Shown here one piece after another: positions 47,701 to 54,956 of a stretch of 64,000 nucleotides of DNA. The notes beneath the pieces are model-generated. The model had not been told where the DNA came from and searched no databases. It saw nothing but the letters and a program-made list of their open reading frames with translations. Position 1 is the first letter of the stretch, and each line of letters opens with the position of its first letter. A program made the position numbers and the translations under genes. The stretch is from Xiheibacterium sp038325765 (GTDB lineage: Bacteria; Myxococcota_A; Polyangia; Nannocystales; Nannocystaceae): positions 1-64,000 of the forward strand of contig JBBQJI010000002.1 in the NCBI GenBank assembly GCA_038325765.1, given 5' to 3'.

Positions 47701-50700
47701 TGCAGGATCTGTACATGGCCACCGGCCGCTTCGATCCGGCGCTGCCGATCATCGAGCGCCGGCTCGCGCTGCTGGACCCGGACGACGCCGCGGGTCGCAT
47801 CGCGCTGCTCGTCGCCAAGTCGCGGGCGCTGCAGGAGGGCACGGGCGACGCCGATGCCGCCACCGCGACGCTCGAAGAGCTCGTCCGCGTCGCGCCCGAC
47901 AGCGACGACGTGGTCCTGGGCCTCAGCCGCCTGTATCGCCGGGGCGAGCGCCACGACGACGGCATCGCGCTGCTCCGCGGACACGTCGCACGGCTCGCGG
48001 ACGGCGAAGAGTGCCGCCACGTACGCATGGTGATCGCCCTCGCCGAAATCCTCGATCGCGAGGACCACGATCCCCGCGGCGCCCTCGCGGTCGTCTCGGC
48101 CGCGCTCGCGGCACACCTTGGTGACGCCACGCTGCTGCGCGCCCAGGCCAAGCTCGCGCGCGCGGTCCACGACGAGTCGCTGCTCGTCGAGTCGCTCGCA
48201 GCCTTGCCGGACCCAGACGGCGTCCTCGAGGCCGCCGACCTGCTGCGCGCCCGGCTGCACGACAGCGCCCGCGCCGTGCGCCTGTACTCGCGAGTGCTCG
48301 CGGAGTCCAAGCTCGCCACCGACGATCCCGAGTCGCCGCGGCGGCTCGCCTCGGCCCTCGAGGGCCTGGTACGGCTGCGGGTCGACGACGGCGACATCGG
48401 CGGCGCGATGGACTTCATGGATCGCCAGCTCGCCGAGATGCGCGGGCCGACGATCCGCGCCCAGCTGCTCACCGAGATGGGCCGCATCACCTACCGCAGC
48501 ACCGGCGATGTCGCGGCGGCCCGCGATCGCTTCGACGCGGCGCTCGCCGAGGATCCCGAGTACGCGCGGGCGAAGCTCGGGCTCGGTGAGATGCTCGCGG
48601 AGGCCGGGCGACACGAGGAGGCCGAGGCGCTGCTCGAACAGGCGGTGGACACCCTGGGCCTCGGCGGCGATCCGGCGCAACTGGCCTCGGGCCTGCTGGC
48701 GCTGGCGCAGGTGCTCGAGCAGAGCGGTCGCCACCCCGATGCCTACCGGAGGCTCACGCTCGCGGCCCGCCACGCGCCGGCGGACCTCGAGATCCGCGCG
48801 GCGCTGGTGCGCAACCGCGTGCTGGCGGGCCGCCACCGCGACGCGCTTTCGGCCGCCGACCAGCTCGAGGAGCGCCTCGCGGACGGCTTCGAGCGCACTC
48901 CGAAGCATGTGCGCCTGCTGAGCGACGTGCTGGCGTTCGTTGCCGAGAGCGCCCTCGCGCTCAAGCAGGTCGACGAGGCCCTCGGTCGCTACCGCCGCGC
49001 CAGCGCGCTCGACCCCACCAACCCCAACGCGCTCGAGCCCCTCATCGGGCTGTGTCAGGAGCGCGGTCTGCTGGTCGAGGCGGCGCGAGCGGCTGCGATG
49101 CTCGCCCGGGGGCTCGAGGATCCGCGGGTGCGCGGGCAGAAGTTCATCGACGCCGGCATGCTCTTCCACGACGCCGCGGCGGCGCTCGCCGACGGCGCCG
49201 AGGCCCAGGGGACCGAGACCGAGGCCGAGCTGCGCCGCGCTGCGTTCGAGAACATCCGTGCGGGTCTCGAGCTGCTCGAGGCCCACAACGTCGCGGCCCT
49301 CGATCGCACCCAGCTCGAGGTCGCCTTCTACGCCACGTCCGCCCACGATCCGGCGACCGCCCTGCGCTGCCTCGACCGCCTGCTGCTGCAGCCGGACCTC
49401 GGTCGCGAGCGGCGACACGATCTGTTGCTCGAGGGCGTCGAGATCGCCCTCGGCATGCCCGAGCGCCACGAGCTCGCCTTTGGCTTCGCCAAGTCGGCCC
49501 GCGAGCTCCAGCCCCACTCGTCGTCGGCGGTGCTCGCCCAAGCACGCGTGCTCGAGGCGACCGGCCGCGCCGACGAGATCGAGCCGCTCGTCGAGACGTA
49601 CTTCGCCAACCTCGGCCGACGCGCCAAGGGATCCGGCATCCCCGCCCGCGTCGCGCTGCTGCTCCGCCTCGCCGACATCCAACGCGCACGGCCGGCCAAG
49701 GCGATCGCGTCGCTCGAGCACGCCCTCGAGCTCGAACCCACAGCGCTGGGATCCGCCGAGCGCAAGGTGCTCGCCGAACTCTACGAGCGCGCCGGCACCA
49801 CCGGTCCCCGGGTCATCGAGAACCACGCCGAGCTGCTCGCCACCTTTCCCCTCGAGGAGCGCAGCCTCGCCGCGCTCGCGCAGCACCACGTGGAGCTCGG
49901 CGACCACGACCGCGCCCACGCCCTGTACCAGGTGCTCGCGCTGCGCTCACCTCTGCACGCCGACGCCACCGCCTACCTGTCGCGCGTGCGGCTGACGACG
50001 ACACCGGGCGCCGAGCTCGATCTGGCCAGCGTCGTCCCGGGTGCGCCCGCCGACGGCGGAGTCGGTGAGGCGCTGCTCGCCCTGCTCGAGGGCGGCGCGC
50101 CGCTGCTCGCCGAGTTTCTCCCCCGGATCGACGTGCCGCCCGAGGCCCGCGTCTCGCCGCTGGGCGAGGGGCTGCTGGCGCAGTGCTGGGGCGAGGTGCT
50201 CAAGCGCGTGGGTGGCAAAGTCGCACTGGTCGCGGCGCACGCCCTGCCCGACCTAGGCGAGCGGGTCCACGCCGGATCGCACAACGCCAGCGATGCGCGG
50301 TTCGAGGTGCGGTGTCAGCAGCCGCCGGTGATCGTCGCCTACGACGACGCGTTCACGAGCACGGATGCGGGGGCGCTGCGCTTCGCACTGGCGCGCGCGC
50401 TGTATTTCACGCGGCCCGACACGATCTTCGCCCTCGGCCTCCCCCGCCCCGCCTTCGCCCAGCTCATCTCGGCGGTGCTGCAGGCGTTTCATCCCCGCCA
50501 CGCCCGCCGCAAGCACCACCAGCGCGCCGAGGACGAGATCTCACGCTTTGGCCAAGAGCTCCTACGCAAGCTGCCGATGCGGGTGTCGCGACAGCTCGGC
50601 GTGCTCTTCAAGGATCACGAGAACGAGCCGTTCGACTCGCAGCAGTGGCGCGCATGGGTGCGACGCGCCGGCAATCGGGTGGGCTTGGTGATCGCCGGGG

Positions 50701-50870
50701 ATCTCGCGGCGGCCATCCGTGCGGTGCGCCACAGCGCCGATACGCCCAACGGGGCCGAGCTCGTCGCCGCGGTCGACGCGGACGACGATCTGCGAGACGT
50801 CATGGCGTTCGCGGTCAGTGCCAGCTACGCAGCGGTGCGCCGCCAGCTGGGGCACGAAGTTCGATTGTAG
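41775..50870 (+). CDS. Giant TPR-repeat protein (3,031 residues)
   Basis: One uninterrupted gene of 9.1 kb. It is almost wholly helical repeats of TPR/HAT type, for example HFELAELLEQHFLAIGEATV, YKAAELARRRGDKPRALRLL, LRNADLLDRR-like units and RLGDKQAAVAAYG-like turns, with tandem groups of about 34-40 residues. A disordered Pro-rich break lies at about residues 1650-1695 (PTPAPPPPPRRAPDH). The last 220 residues are different, a mixed fold (VIVAYDDAFTSTDAGALRFA, LYFTRPDTIFALGLPRPAFA, FGQELLRKLPMRVSRQLG) that may be a degenerate peptidase-like domain. No signal peptide or membrane helix, so a cytoplasmic scaffold is likely. The GTG start is 6 bases after TATGCC. An open frame continues upstream to 40896, but that part is antisense to the M16 gene. 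Confidence 0.85.
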   Translation: MQTLEHEAPAPHLPASLPCPLPGRHSREPAELTQFRAAAADERAFNQLRRQYRDNEDWRSLATLLLLHAAAAEHESPEQRTKAAELCVQAYELWLERVKDREEAAHALARALQFRPDNQRAADRLRKLYELLGAHAELVELLRWRLQIPGFGPEAAALHFELAELLEQHFLAIGEATVHYAKALELDPGHAKASARIIHLHLVGGAWGQAATLLTRELERLGETGERPRLAELHRRLATIQSEQFDDVPAAARHLQAALKLVPDDIDALRSFGVLYLASGKATEDGVAKAADIFYKAAELARRRGDKPRALRLLRRSLSLTPDHQQASAALENTLIDAEDWLALDELYREWLFHFSGPDAVPLQLRRADLLDRRLHRREEARQLFEEASRYQRPDDESWRRLEQIYAESGDWWALVALLDAQIERMPDEVSSDALLRAAAAARDELGDEERAAVYSYKVLEREPFNAVAFEGYKEHWRRKHNWSHLRDLILYQIEQAGAQPEGESPYDNRGFAEEFVELADICERRLGDIDGALDAWGRLQLAYPDDPRPTKHIGRIEKRARMWDNMVRVQEAELERAVDPVKRLDILKRLTQVYRDRQVNPERAIELYGEILQLSPADVQATRALTALYDRASDYPRVIEMLREQHERSRSGTERVALLRRMAEIWHHELGDLASADWACRQVLEIARDDREALYRLQQLLEEQGRYEELLDALARERDAAGSPDAKVKIVRRMARIAELDLRDEDRSATLWTELLELRPGNLEVIDKLVAAYERAGRNEELGTLLTRAAGSAKTPLVRQIDYLLRLGQLAENALDDPMLARTSFERVLRSRPDHRAALEALVRIYRREDAWQPLVAVLGKLQELAETEDDGFRIAWERAEILGDQLDDPQQAADLLDSLGEDLALGRREVASSLLELYERAGSHRKLVRQAELMLLAAESADERRKLYGTISQTWLHHLGDKQAAVAAYGRFLTEFSTDLEGLATMARLQHEVGDHEAAIATLQRRFEIAGELGMRTDTLREMAAIAERDLGDSTRAIASLRRGLALDHYHRGIIGEITRIAEAGNLWRELLAVYDDRHGYLGDAGDGAGRIGVALEASEIAQDEAGDPALAFEWARRAYFTALESGLDETTAGRRVRTLADEYRFRAELLEVFDREITLLEGQQSVDALVARLREASAVALDHLADAARAVGYLQRAHRAAPTDEALADQLERTAERHGLWQAVIELHGGRLGRAATDLGRYDACRSIARIYEDELHDPEKAFEWLRQAYTDLARPDPALAADAFAQILELSTRHRLWQQLGELHLERARNASAGPGTIAALTAAAQVFDEHRADPLGAMRILVQALDEPEGDAMMPELRRLSTVVDERRDGSLPPIGALMLLQVLQRLVARSRDKDRTLELLGERAEIREVRLGDHAGAMAEWIRVLRLEPDDDRATAELERLADEGDLWQVYLLVPASALEVAPPQDRGALLKRVAQLYEGSLGRPEYALRARLQAWRGHPNLPPVTGEIGDEHAAIWRLAEHAGPYHTPPVPRDPLLLPTLVAPEIDDVAAWTGAGLDVRLFDTLPSPHDGAVELATPLRVVGPRTEEISVAHRPAQQDIAPISIEPEVLDLGELELDDVEEVDVLELQPDPTIVGALGQGGPPMSADHTRTSAQPTPAPPPPPRRAPDHGLPALPKLTRPILPPRPRVANAWEEVALGYTEVNAESKPDKVAVAIALARLWEEGAHNLERAFGALERALLWIPRHPEALERLEALADRHGVHDRLLQAYELLLSESALPEHVVANNLRIAQLHTAREQWAQAESRYRAVLAVAPAHVDAMRALVAIYEGLGRHAEWADVFDDLLEAEAPDLDAGVRIDRTLALASVLETRLGKPREAIERVEQLTREFPDQARLHDTLVRLLVTSRQWQQAIEALRVAADGVPDDEYRLAALSQVADIYESRLGLPDRAIGAWVEVLEIREDAAAMAKLQDLYMATGRFDPALPIIERRLALLDPDDAAGRIALLVAKSRALQEGTGDADAATATLEELVRVAPDSDDVVLGLSRLYRRGERHDDGIALLRGHVARLADGEECRHVRMVIALAEILDREDHDPRGALAVVSAALAAHLGDATLLRAQAKLARAVHDESLLVESLAALPDPDGVLEAADLLRARLHDSARAVRLYSRVLAESKLATDDPESPRRLASALEGLVRLRVDDGDIGGAMDFMDRQLAEMRGPTIRAQLLTEMGRITYRSTGDVAAARDRFDAALAEDPEYARAKLGLGEMLAEAGRHEEAEALLEQAVDTLGLGGDPAQLASGLLALAQVLEQSGRHPDAYRRLTLAARHAPADLEIRAALVRNRVLAGRHRDALSAADQLEERLADGFERTPKHVRLLSDVLAFVAESALALKQVDEALGRYRRASALDPTNPNALEPLIGLCQERGLLVEAARAAAMLARGLEDPRVRGQKFIDAGMLFHDAAAALADGAEAQGTETEAELRRAAFENIRAGLELLEAHNVAALDRTQLEVAFYATSAHDPATALRCLDRLLLQPDLGRERRHDLLLEGVEIALGMPERHELAFGFAKSARELQPHSSSAVLAQARVLEATGRADEIEPLVETYFANLGRRAKGSGIPARVALLLRLADIQRARPAKAIASLEHALELEPTALGSAERKVLAELYERAGTTGPRVIENHAELLATFPLEERSLAALAQHHVELGDHDRAHALYQVLALRSPLHADATAYLSRVRLTTTPGAELDLASVVPGAPADGGVGEALLALLEGGAPLLAEFLPRIDVPPEARVSPLGEGLLAQCWGEVLKRVGGKVALVAAHALPDLGERVHAGSHNASDARFEVRCQQPPVIVAYDDAFTSTDAGALRFALARALYFTRPDTIFALGLPRPAFAQLISAVLQAFHPRHARRKHHQRAEDEISRFGQELLRKLPMRVSRQLGVLFKDHENEPFDSQQWRAWVRRAGNRVGLVIAGDLAAAIRAVRHSADTPNGAELVAAVDADDDLRDVMAFAVSASYAAVRRQLGHEVRL

Positions 50871-50947
50871 TGCGGGGCCCCTGCCCGTCCCGCCGTGGGC
50901 GAGCACGGCCGGCACGCTCGTGCAGCGCGCCGGACCATGCCGGACGA

Positions 50948-51532
50948 TCACGGGTTCGCGCCGGCGTCGATCCACTGCTCCACGAGCATGATCTGCGCCT
51001 CGGGCAGCGGGGTGCCGGCCTCACCGATGGGATTGCCCATGTCGTTCTCGCCGAGCGCGAGCGGCATCCGCCGCACGATGGTGCCGCCCGGGACACGAAA
51101 CGCATCGATGAGGAAGCTGCCGGCCGAGTCGTCGGCGACGACGAACAACGCGTCGGTGCTGTACACCGGCTTCTGAGCGGTGAGCGCGGCGTACGATGCC
51201 GCTGCCGTGAGATCGAGCCCGGCATAGATGCCGCCCGGCTCGTGGCAGCCGGCCGTGCAGCTCGCCGTCCAGATCGGCTGGATGTCGGTGGCGTAGTCGA
51301 CATCGACCGGCGCGGTGTCGCCGGTCGACGTGTCGCCGGGCGTGGTCTCGGACCCGGACGGATCGGTGGTCGCCGTCGCGGTCATGGTCGCCGTTGCCGT
51401 CGCCGTCGCCGTCGGATCGTCGGTGTTGCCGACGGTATCTTCCGAGTCGTCCGCGGCGCAGGCACCGAGCCCGAGCACGGTCGCGACGAGGGCGAGACGG
51501 CGGAGGGCGGGAATTCGGTTCGGTAGGGTCAT
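50948..51532 (-). CDS. Lipoprotein with a single haem c-type motif
   Basis: A 194-residue lipoprotein (lipobox LGLGAC). A linker of T-A repeats (DNA GTCGCC-type hexamers) leads to a domain with CTAGCHEPGG, a CxxCH haem-binding motif, preceded by DYATDIQPIWTASC and followed by GLDLTAAASYAAL, VPGGTIVRRMPL and LPEAQIMLVEQWIDAGAN. This is the small cytochrome-like domain common in myxobacterial and planctomycete surface proteins. AGGAGC lies before the ATG at 51532, with a normal leader. Confidence 0.78.
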   Translation of the reverse strand: MTLPNRIPALRRLALVATVLGLGACAADDSEDTVGNTDDPTATATATATMTATATTDPSGSETTPGDTSTGDTAPVDVDYATDIQPIWTASCTAGCHEPGGIYAGLDLTAAASYAALTAQKPVYSTDALFVVADDSAGSFLIDAFRVPGGTIVRRMPLALGENDMGNPIGEAGTPLPEAQIMLVEQWIDAGANP

Positions 51533-51686
51533 GCTGCTCCTTGTGTGCGGCACGGGGCGATCGAGCCCCGGGTTGTGCCGATAGTTCTCTACCCGAATTG
51601 CCACGGTCGCGGAACCCCGTCGGCGCCGGCGCTGCGTATCGTGACGCAGCGAGGCCGACCGTGGCGTCGCGCCTGTGACGTGACTT

Positions 51687-52727
51687 TCAGAATCGTCCCC
51701 GGACGGAGAGCGCGGCCGTCCCCGCACCGAACGCCGGCGCGACCACGAGACTCGATCGTGTGGTCGCGGTGGCCGGTGGACTCTTGCCCGCCTTGCGCTT
51801 CTTCGCGCCGATGATGATGAGCGGCAGGCCTACGGCCAGACCCACGACCGCCACGCCGGCGCCGACGTACGCGATGAGGTTGGCACGTCGGCCCTGATCG
51901 TCCAGGTCGTCGACCTCGGGATCCTCGGGCATCAGCTTCTCGACCTCGTTCTGCCGCGATGCGCTCATCACGGTGCCGGCGATCACCATCGACACACCGC
52001 CGACACCGACCGCGGTCAGGATCGAGCCGGCCGCGATCATCCCGGTGCCGGGCTTCTTCTCGCCCTTCTCGCGACGCTTGCGCTTCTTCTTACCCTTGTC
52101 GTCGCCACCGGGGCCGGACGCGACCGCGCCGTCGTCCTCGGATTCGATGTCTTCGACCAGCGCCTCGGCCTCGGTCACCACGCCGTCCGCGCGATCGATG
52201 AGCCCGCTCGCATCCCCGGGGTTCATCACGAGCCAGTCGGAGGTGGTCTCGCCGTTGTTCACGGCGGCATAGAAGTGGAGCATGTCGAGGGCCACGCGGG
52301 CGGTCTCGATCGCGGCCTCGGCGGTCGCCGTGTTGCGATCTTTCTTGGCGGCCGCGAGCCGGGCCTCCGAGGCCTCGAGCATCGTGATCGGATCGCCGAG
52401 CTGGGCGGCGTTGCGCTCGAGGCCATCGGCCACGGCAGCGTGATCGCCGGCGTCCTTCGACGACTGCACCGACTCACGGATCGCCTGACGCTTGCCCTCG
52501 GCGTCGTCGGGCGTGAGCCGCGGACCGGGGTCTTCCTCGACGGCCGGCTTCTTCTTGGGCTTCTTCTTGGCCATCATCAGCATGGCCGCGCCCGTGGGCA
52601 GCGATGCGCTGAAACCCAGAGAGACGTGGGCGGCCACGTCGGACGTCGAGCGTGCCTGCGCCCCCTGGGCGCCGCCAACGGTGAACGCGAGACCCACTGC
52701 CAACGCCACGGTTCGTCTGCCGATCAC
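51687..52727 (-). CDS. Exported membrane protein of unknown function
   Basis: A 346-residue protein with a signal peptide (residues 6-25), a helical region (60-180: AVADGLERNAAQLGDPITML, AAAKKDRNTATAEAAIETAR), a basic stretch KGKKKRKRREKGEKK and two membrane helices (about 235-255 and 292-312). It ends LVVAPAFGAGTAALSVRGRF, a C-terminal beta-strand with a final Phe as in outer-membrane proteins. The family is unknown to me. GTG start with TATCGT 6 bases before it. Confidence 0.65.
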   Translation of the reverse strand: MIGRRTVALAVGLAFTVGGAQGAQARSTSDVAAHVSLGFSASLPTGAAMLMMAKKKPKKKPAVEEDPGPRLTPDDAEGKRQAIRESVQSSKDAGDHAAVADGLERNAAQLGDPITMLEASEARLAAAKKDRNTATAEAAIETARVALDMLHFYAAVNNGETTSDWLVMNPGDASGLIDRADGVVTEAEALVEDIESEDDGAVASGPGGDDKGKKKRKRREKGEKKPGTGMIAAGSILTAVGVGGVSMVIAGTVMSASRQNEVEKLMPEDPEVDDLDDQGRRANLIAYVGAGVAVVGLAVGLPLIIIGAKKRKAGKSPPATATTRSSLVVAPAFGAGTAALSVRGRF

Positions 52728-52733
52728 CGAGGC

Positions 52734-52739
52734 ACGATA
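52734..52739 (-). promoter_or_regulatory. -10-like hexamer TATCGT
   Basis: Minus-strand TATCGT, 6 bases before the GTG at 52727. Confidence 0.5.
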
Positions 52740-52812
52740 CCAGATCCGGCGCGCGGCCAGCCACCGCCACGAACCTCTGCGCGATCTCTCGCAACGGCAC
52801 GTGCAGCTGCTG

Positions 52813-53943
52813 TCAGCTCGCTTGCGCGATGAACCGCGCGACCGCGCCCCACAGCGCGCGGAAGCGAGTGCGATCGAAGCCCGAGTGGGTCACGAGCCAA
52901 TCGACGTGGCTCGCCCCACCTTCGGGGTCGCCGTAGTAGCCCATGACGTCGAGGTGATCGGCGCGGGCGACGTGGATGATCTCGCCCCAGATCTGCGAGC
53001 GGGTCGGGACCATGCCGTCGTTGGCCGATGGCGCCGGCACCTTGCCGTAACCGCTCACGAGCGCCTCGACCTGGAGGTCCGCCAGGGGGCCGAGGCGACC
53101 GGGGGGCATCGAGGAGGTCAGGCGATACAGCGCCTGGTACAGGCCATGCGTGAGCTGCGCCATGGGATCGAATCCGGTCCGCAGCGCGCCGAAGAATTGC
53201 GGCGGCCTCGCCCGCGTCACCACGCAGCCGTAGTGCGTGCCGGGCCGATCCTCCGCCGACGAGTTGAACAGATCGAGGCTGTCGGGCGTGACCTGCGGCA
53301 GCAGGGCCTGGTCGCCGCGGACGTGGCGAAGGAACTGCTCGAGCGAGGCCGAGCGCTCGTCGTCGAAGTCGGAGAGCACCTGCTCGTAGAGCTGCTCGAC
53401 CACGGTCCCGCCGAGGCCGACGAGATCGTCCAGCCGCACCAACCACTGCGCGAGCTTGACCGCGCCCCGCAGCGGCTTCTTGCCTGCGCGCAGTCCGTGG
53501 AGCGTGACGAGCGACAACAACTGGAGCAGCTTCTGTCCGAGCACGCCGGTGGCCAAGCTCGCCAGCGGCGTGCCGTGGTGCGGCGTCGCGACGGTGACGA
53601 CCGAGCGCGTGCGTGCGCCGAGCGCCGCGACATCCACATCGGTGGGCAGCGACACCGACGGGGTGACGAGCAGCCGGATGTCGAGTCCGCCGCTCGAGTG
53701 ACCGACGAAGTGCAGCGGCCCATCGCCAGGCGCGAACTGGCGCACCGCCTCGGCCAGGGTCGCCGCGCGCGCGCGCAACGACGCGGTGGGCAAGGTCCCG
53801 ACCGCGCGCACCTCGGCGCGCACACCGAGCTGCTCCAGGCGCAGCTGGAGCTGGTCGCTCACCCGCGAGAAATAGGTCAGCTCTCCGAGGTTGAGAAACC
53901 CGAAGAACCCGGGCACGAGCACGACGTGGTGAAGCTCCGACAC
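52813..53943 (-). CDS. Alpha/beta-hydrolase, lipase-like
   Basis: A 376-residue hydrolase. It begins VSELHHVVLVPGFFGFLNLG (oxyanion region), with the nucleophile elbow GHSSGG (serine), VVTVATPHHGTPLASL, the acid ANDGMVPTRSQ and the histidine ARADHLDVMGYY, the order of a triacylglycerol lipase or esterase. No signal peptide is visible. I chose the GTG at 53943: the next start upstream (ATG 53982) would stand only 14 bases from the divergent protease start and would precede the -10-like TACACT at 53960. Confidence 0.8.
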   Translation of the reverse strand: MSELHHVVLVPGFFGFLNLGELTYFSRVSDQLQLRLEQLGVRAEVRAVGTLPTASLRARAATLAEAVRQFAPGDGPLHFVGHSSGGLDIRLLVTPSVSLPTDVDVAALGARTRSVVTVATPHHGTPLASLATGVLGQKLLQLLSLVTLHGLRAGKKPLRGAVKLAQWLVRLDDLVGLGGTVVEQLYEQVLSDFDDERSASLEQFLRHVRGDQALLPQVTPDSLDLFNSSAEDRPGTHYGCVVTRARPPQFFGALRTGFDPMAQLTHGLYQALYRLTSSMPPGRLGPLADLQVEALVSGYGKVPAPSANDGMVPTRSQIWGEIIHVARADHLDVMGYYGDPEGGASHVDWLVTHSGFDRTRFRALWGAVARFIAQAS

Positions 53944-53959
53944 GGGTCCTGGCGCGGCC

Positions 53960-53965
53960 AGTGTA
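53960..53965 (-). promoter_or_regulatory. -10-like hexamer TACACT of the lipase gene
   Basis: Minus-strand TACACT, 16 bases before the chosen GTG at 53943. It fixes the lipase start and leaves a leader of only a few bases. Confidence 0.4.
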
Positions 53966-53984
53966 GCAGCGCATGCCGCCATGC

Positions 53985-53990
53985 TATCGT
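53985..53990 (+). promoter_or_regulatory. -10-like hexamer TATCGT of the trypsin gene
   Basis: TATCGT, 6 bases before the ATG at 53997. It is 19 bases from the oppositely oriented TACACT, so two polymerases could not bind at once. Confidence 0.5.
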
Positions 53991-53996
53991 CTCGCG

Positions 53997-54956
53997 ATGG
54001 ACCACGCCGCGTCGCGTGCGCTCGCCGGGCTCGCTGCCCTGTGTTGCCTTGCGGCGGGCGGCGAGCCCGGCGAGGTGGAGCTACGCTCGGCGACGCCGCG
54101 CCACACGATCATCGGCGGTGAACCGACCGAGCCCGGCGAGTTCGACGGCGTGGTCGCCGTGCAGGCCGGCACCGGCCTGTGCAGTGGCACGGTCGTGGCA
54201 CCCCGGTTGATCCTCACCGCTGCCCACTGCCTCGCCGACCTCGAGCCCGGCGAGGAGGTCCTCGTCCACTTCGGCGACCAGATCGACGACGGCACTGTCG
54301 CCACCACCCGCTGGGGTGCGCATCCCCGTTTCTGCCCCGACTGCGACGGAGATCTGTTCGACTACGGCTACGTCGAGCTCGGCACCGACTTCACCCTGCC
54401 CGGCGGCTACACCTTGCCGATCGCGACGCAGGCCGAGTGGGACGAGGCGATGGCCAAGGGCACCGAGGTGATCCTGGTCGGGTACGGCGAGGATCCCGGT
54501 TCGGCCACCGGCGCGGTCGGCATCGGCACCAAGCGCAAGGTGTGGACGACGATCCGGCGCTTCAGCGACGGCGGCCTCGAATTCTACGCGGGCGGCGATC
54601 AGCAGGACACCTGCAACGGCGACTCCGGCGGGCCCGCCTTCGTGCAGGTCGCGACCGGTGAGCTCCGGCTCGCCGGCATCACCTCGCGCGGCTCGAACCC
54701 CTGTGGCAACGGCGGCTACTACGGCGCGCCGTATCCGGCGCTGTGCTGGGTTCGCGACCAGACGGGCGTCGACTTCGTCGGTGACGCGTGTGCGAGCTGC
54801 ACGTGTCTGGACACCTCGCCGCCCGGCGACGGCAGCGACTGCGCGATCGCGGCCCCGGGCGAGCACGGGGATCCGTCGTGGCTGCTGGTGCTGCTCGCGA
54901 TGCCGCTGGGCCCACGGGCGCTGCGGCGCCGACCGGTGGCGAGGGCCACCGGCTAG
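53997..54956 (+). CDS. Secreted trypsin-like serine protease with MYXO-CTERM-like tail
   Basis: A 319-residue S1 protease. Signal peptide (residues 8-21), short propeptide, mature start IIGGEPTEPGE, catalytic histidine in LTAAHCL, aspartate in DLFDYGYVEL, serine in NGDSGGPAF. Cysteines fit the usual disulphides. The end has a Cys-rich spacer (CASCTCLD), a hydrophobic helix (SWLLVLLAMPLG) and an Arg cluster (RALRRR), the layout of MYXO-CTERM sorting signals, although the canonical motif is not exact. It should be exported and anchored at or released from the surface. Stop codons of this and the next gene overlap. Confidence 0.85.
   Translation: MDHAASRALAGLAALCCLAAGGEPGEVELRSATPRHTIIGGEPTEPGEFDGVVAVQAGTGLCSGTVVAPRLILTAAHCLADLEPGEEVLVHFGDQIDDGTVATTRWGAHPRFCPDCDGDLFDYGYVELGTDFTLPGGYTLPIATQAEWDEAMAKGTEVILVGYGEDPGSATGAVGIGTKRKVWTTIRRFSDGGLEFYAGGDQQDTCNGDSGGPAFVQVATGELRLAGITSRGSNPCGNGGYYGAPYPALCWVRDQTGVDFVGDACASCTCLDTSPPGDGSDCAIAAPGEHGDPSWLLVLLAMPLGPRALRRRPVARATG

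Noticed and set aside
44001..49919. Large minus-strand frames inside the giant TPR gene
   Set aside because: Composition is typical of the complement of Leu/Glu/Arg-rich coding DNA, with no motif or start signal.
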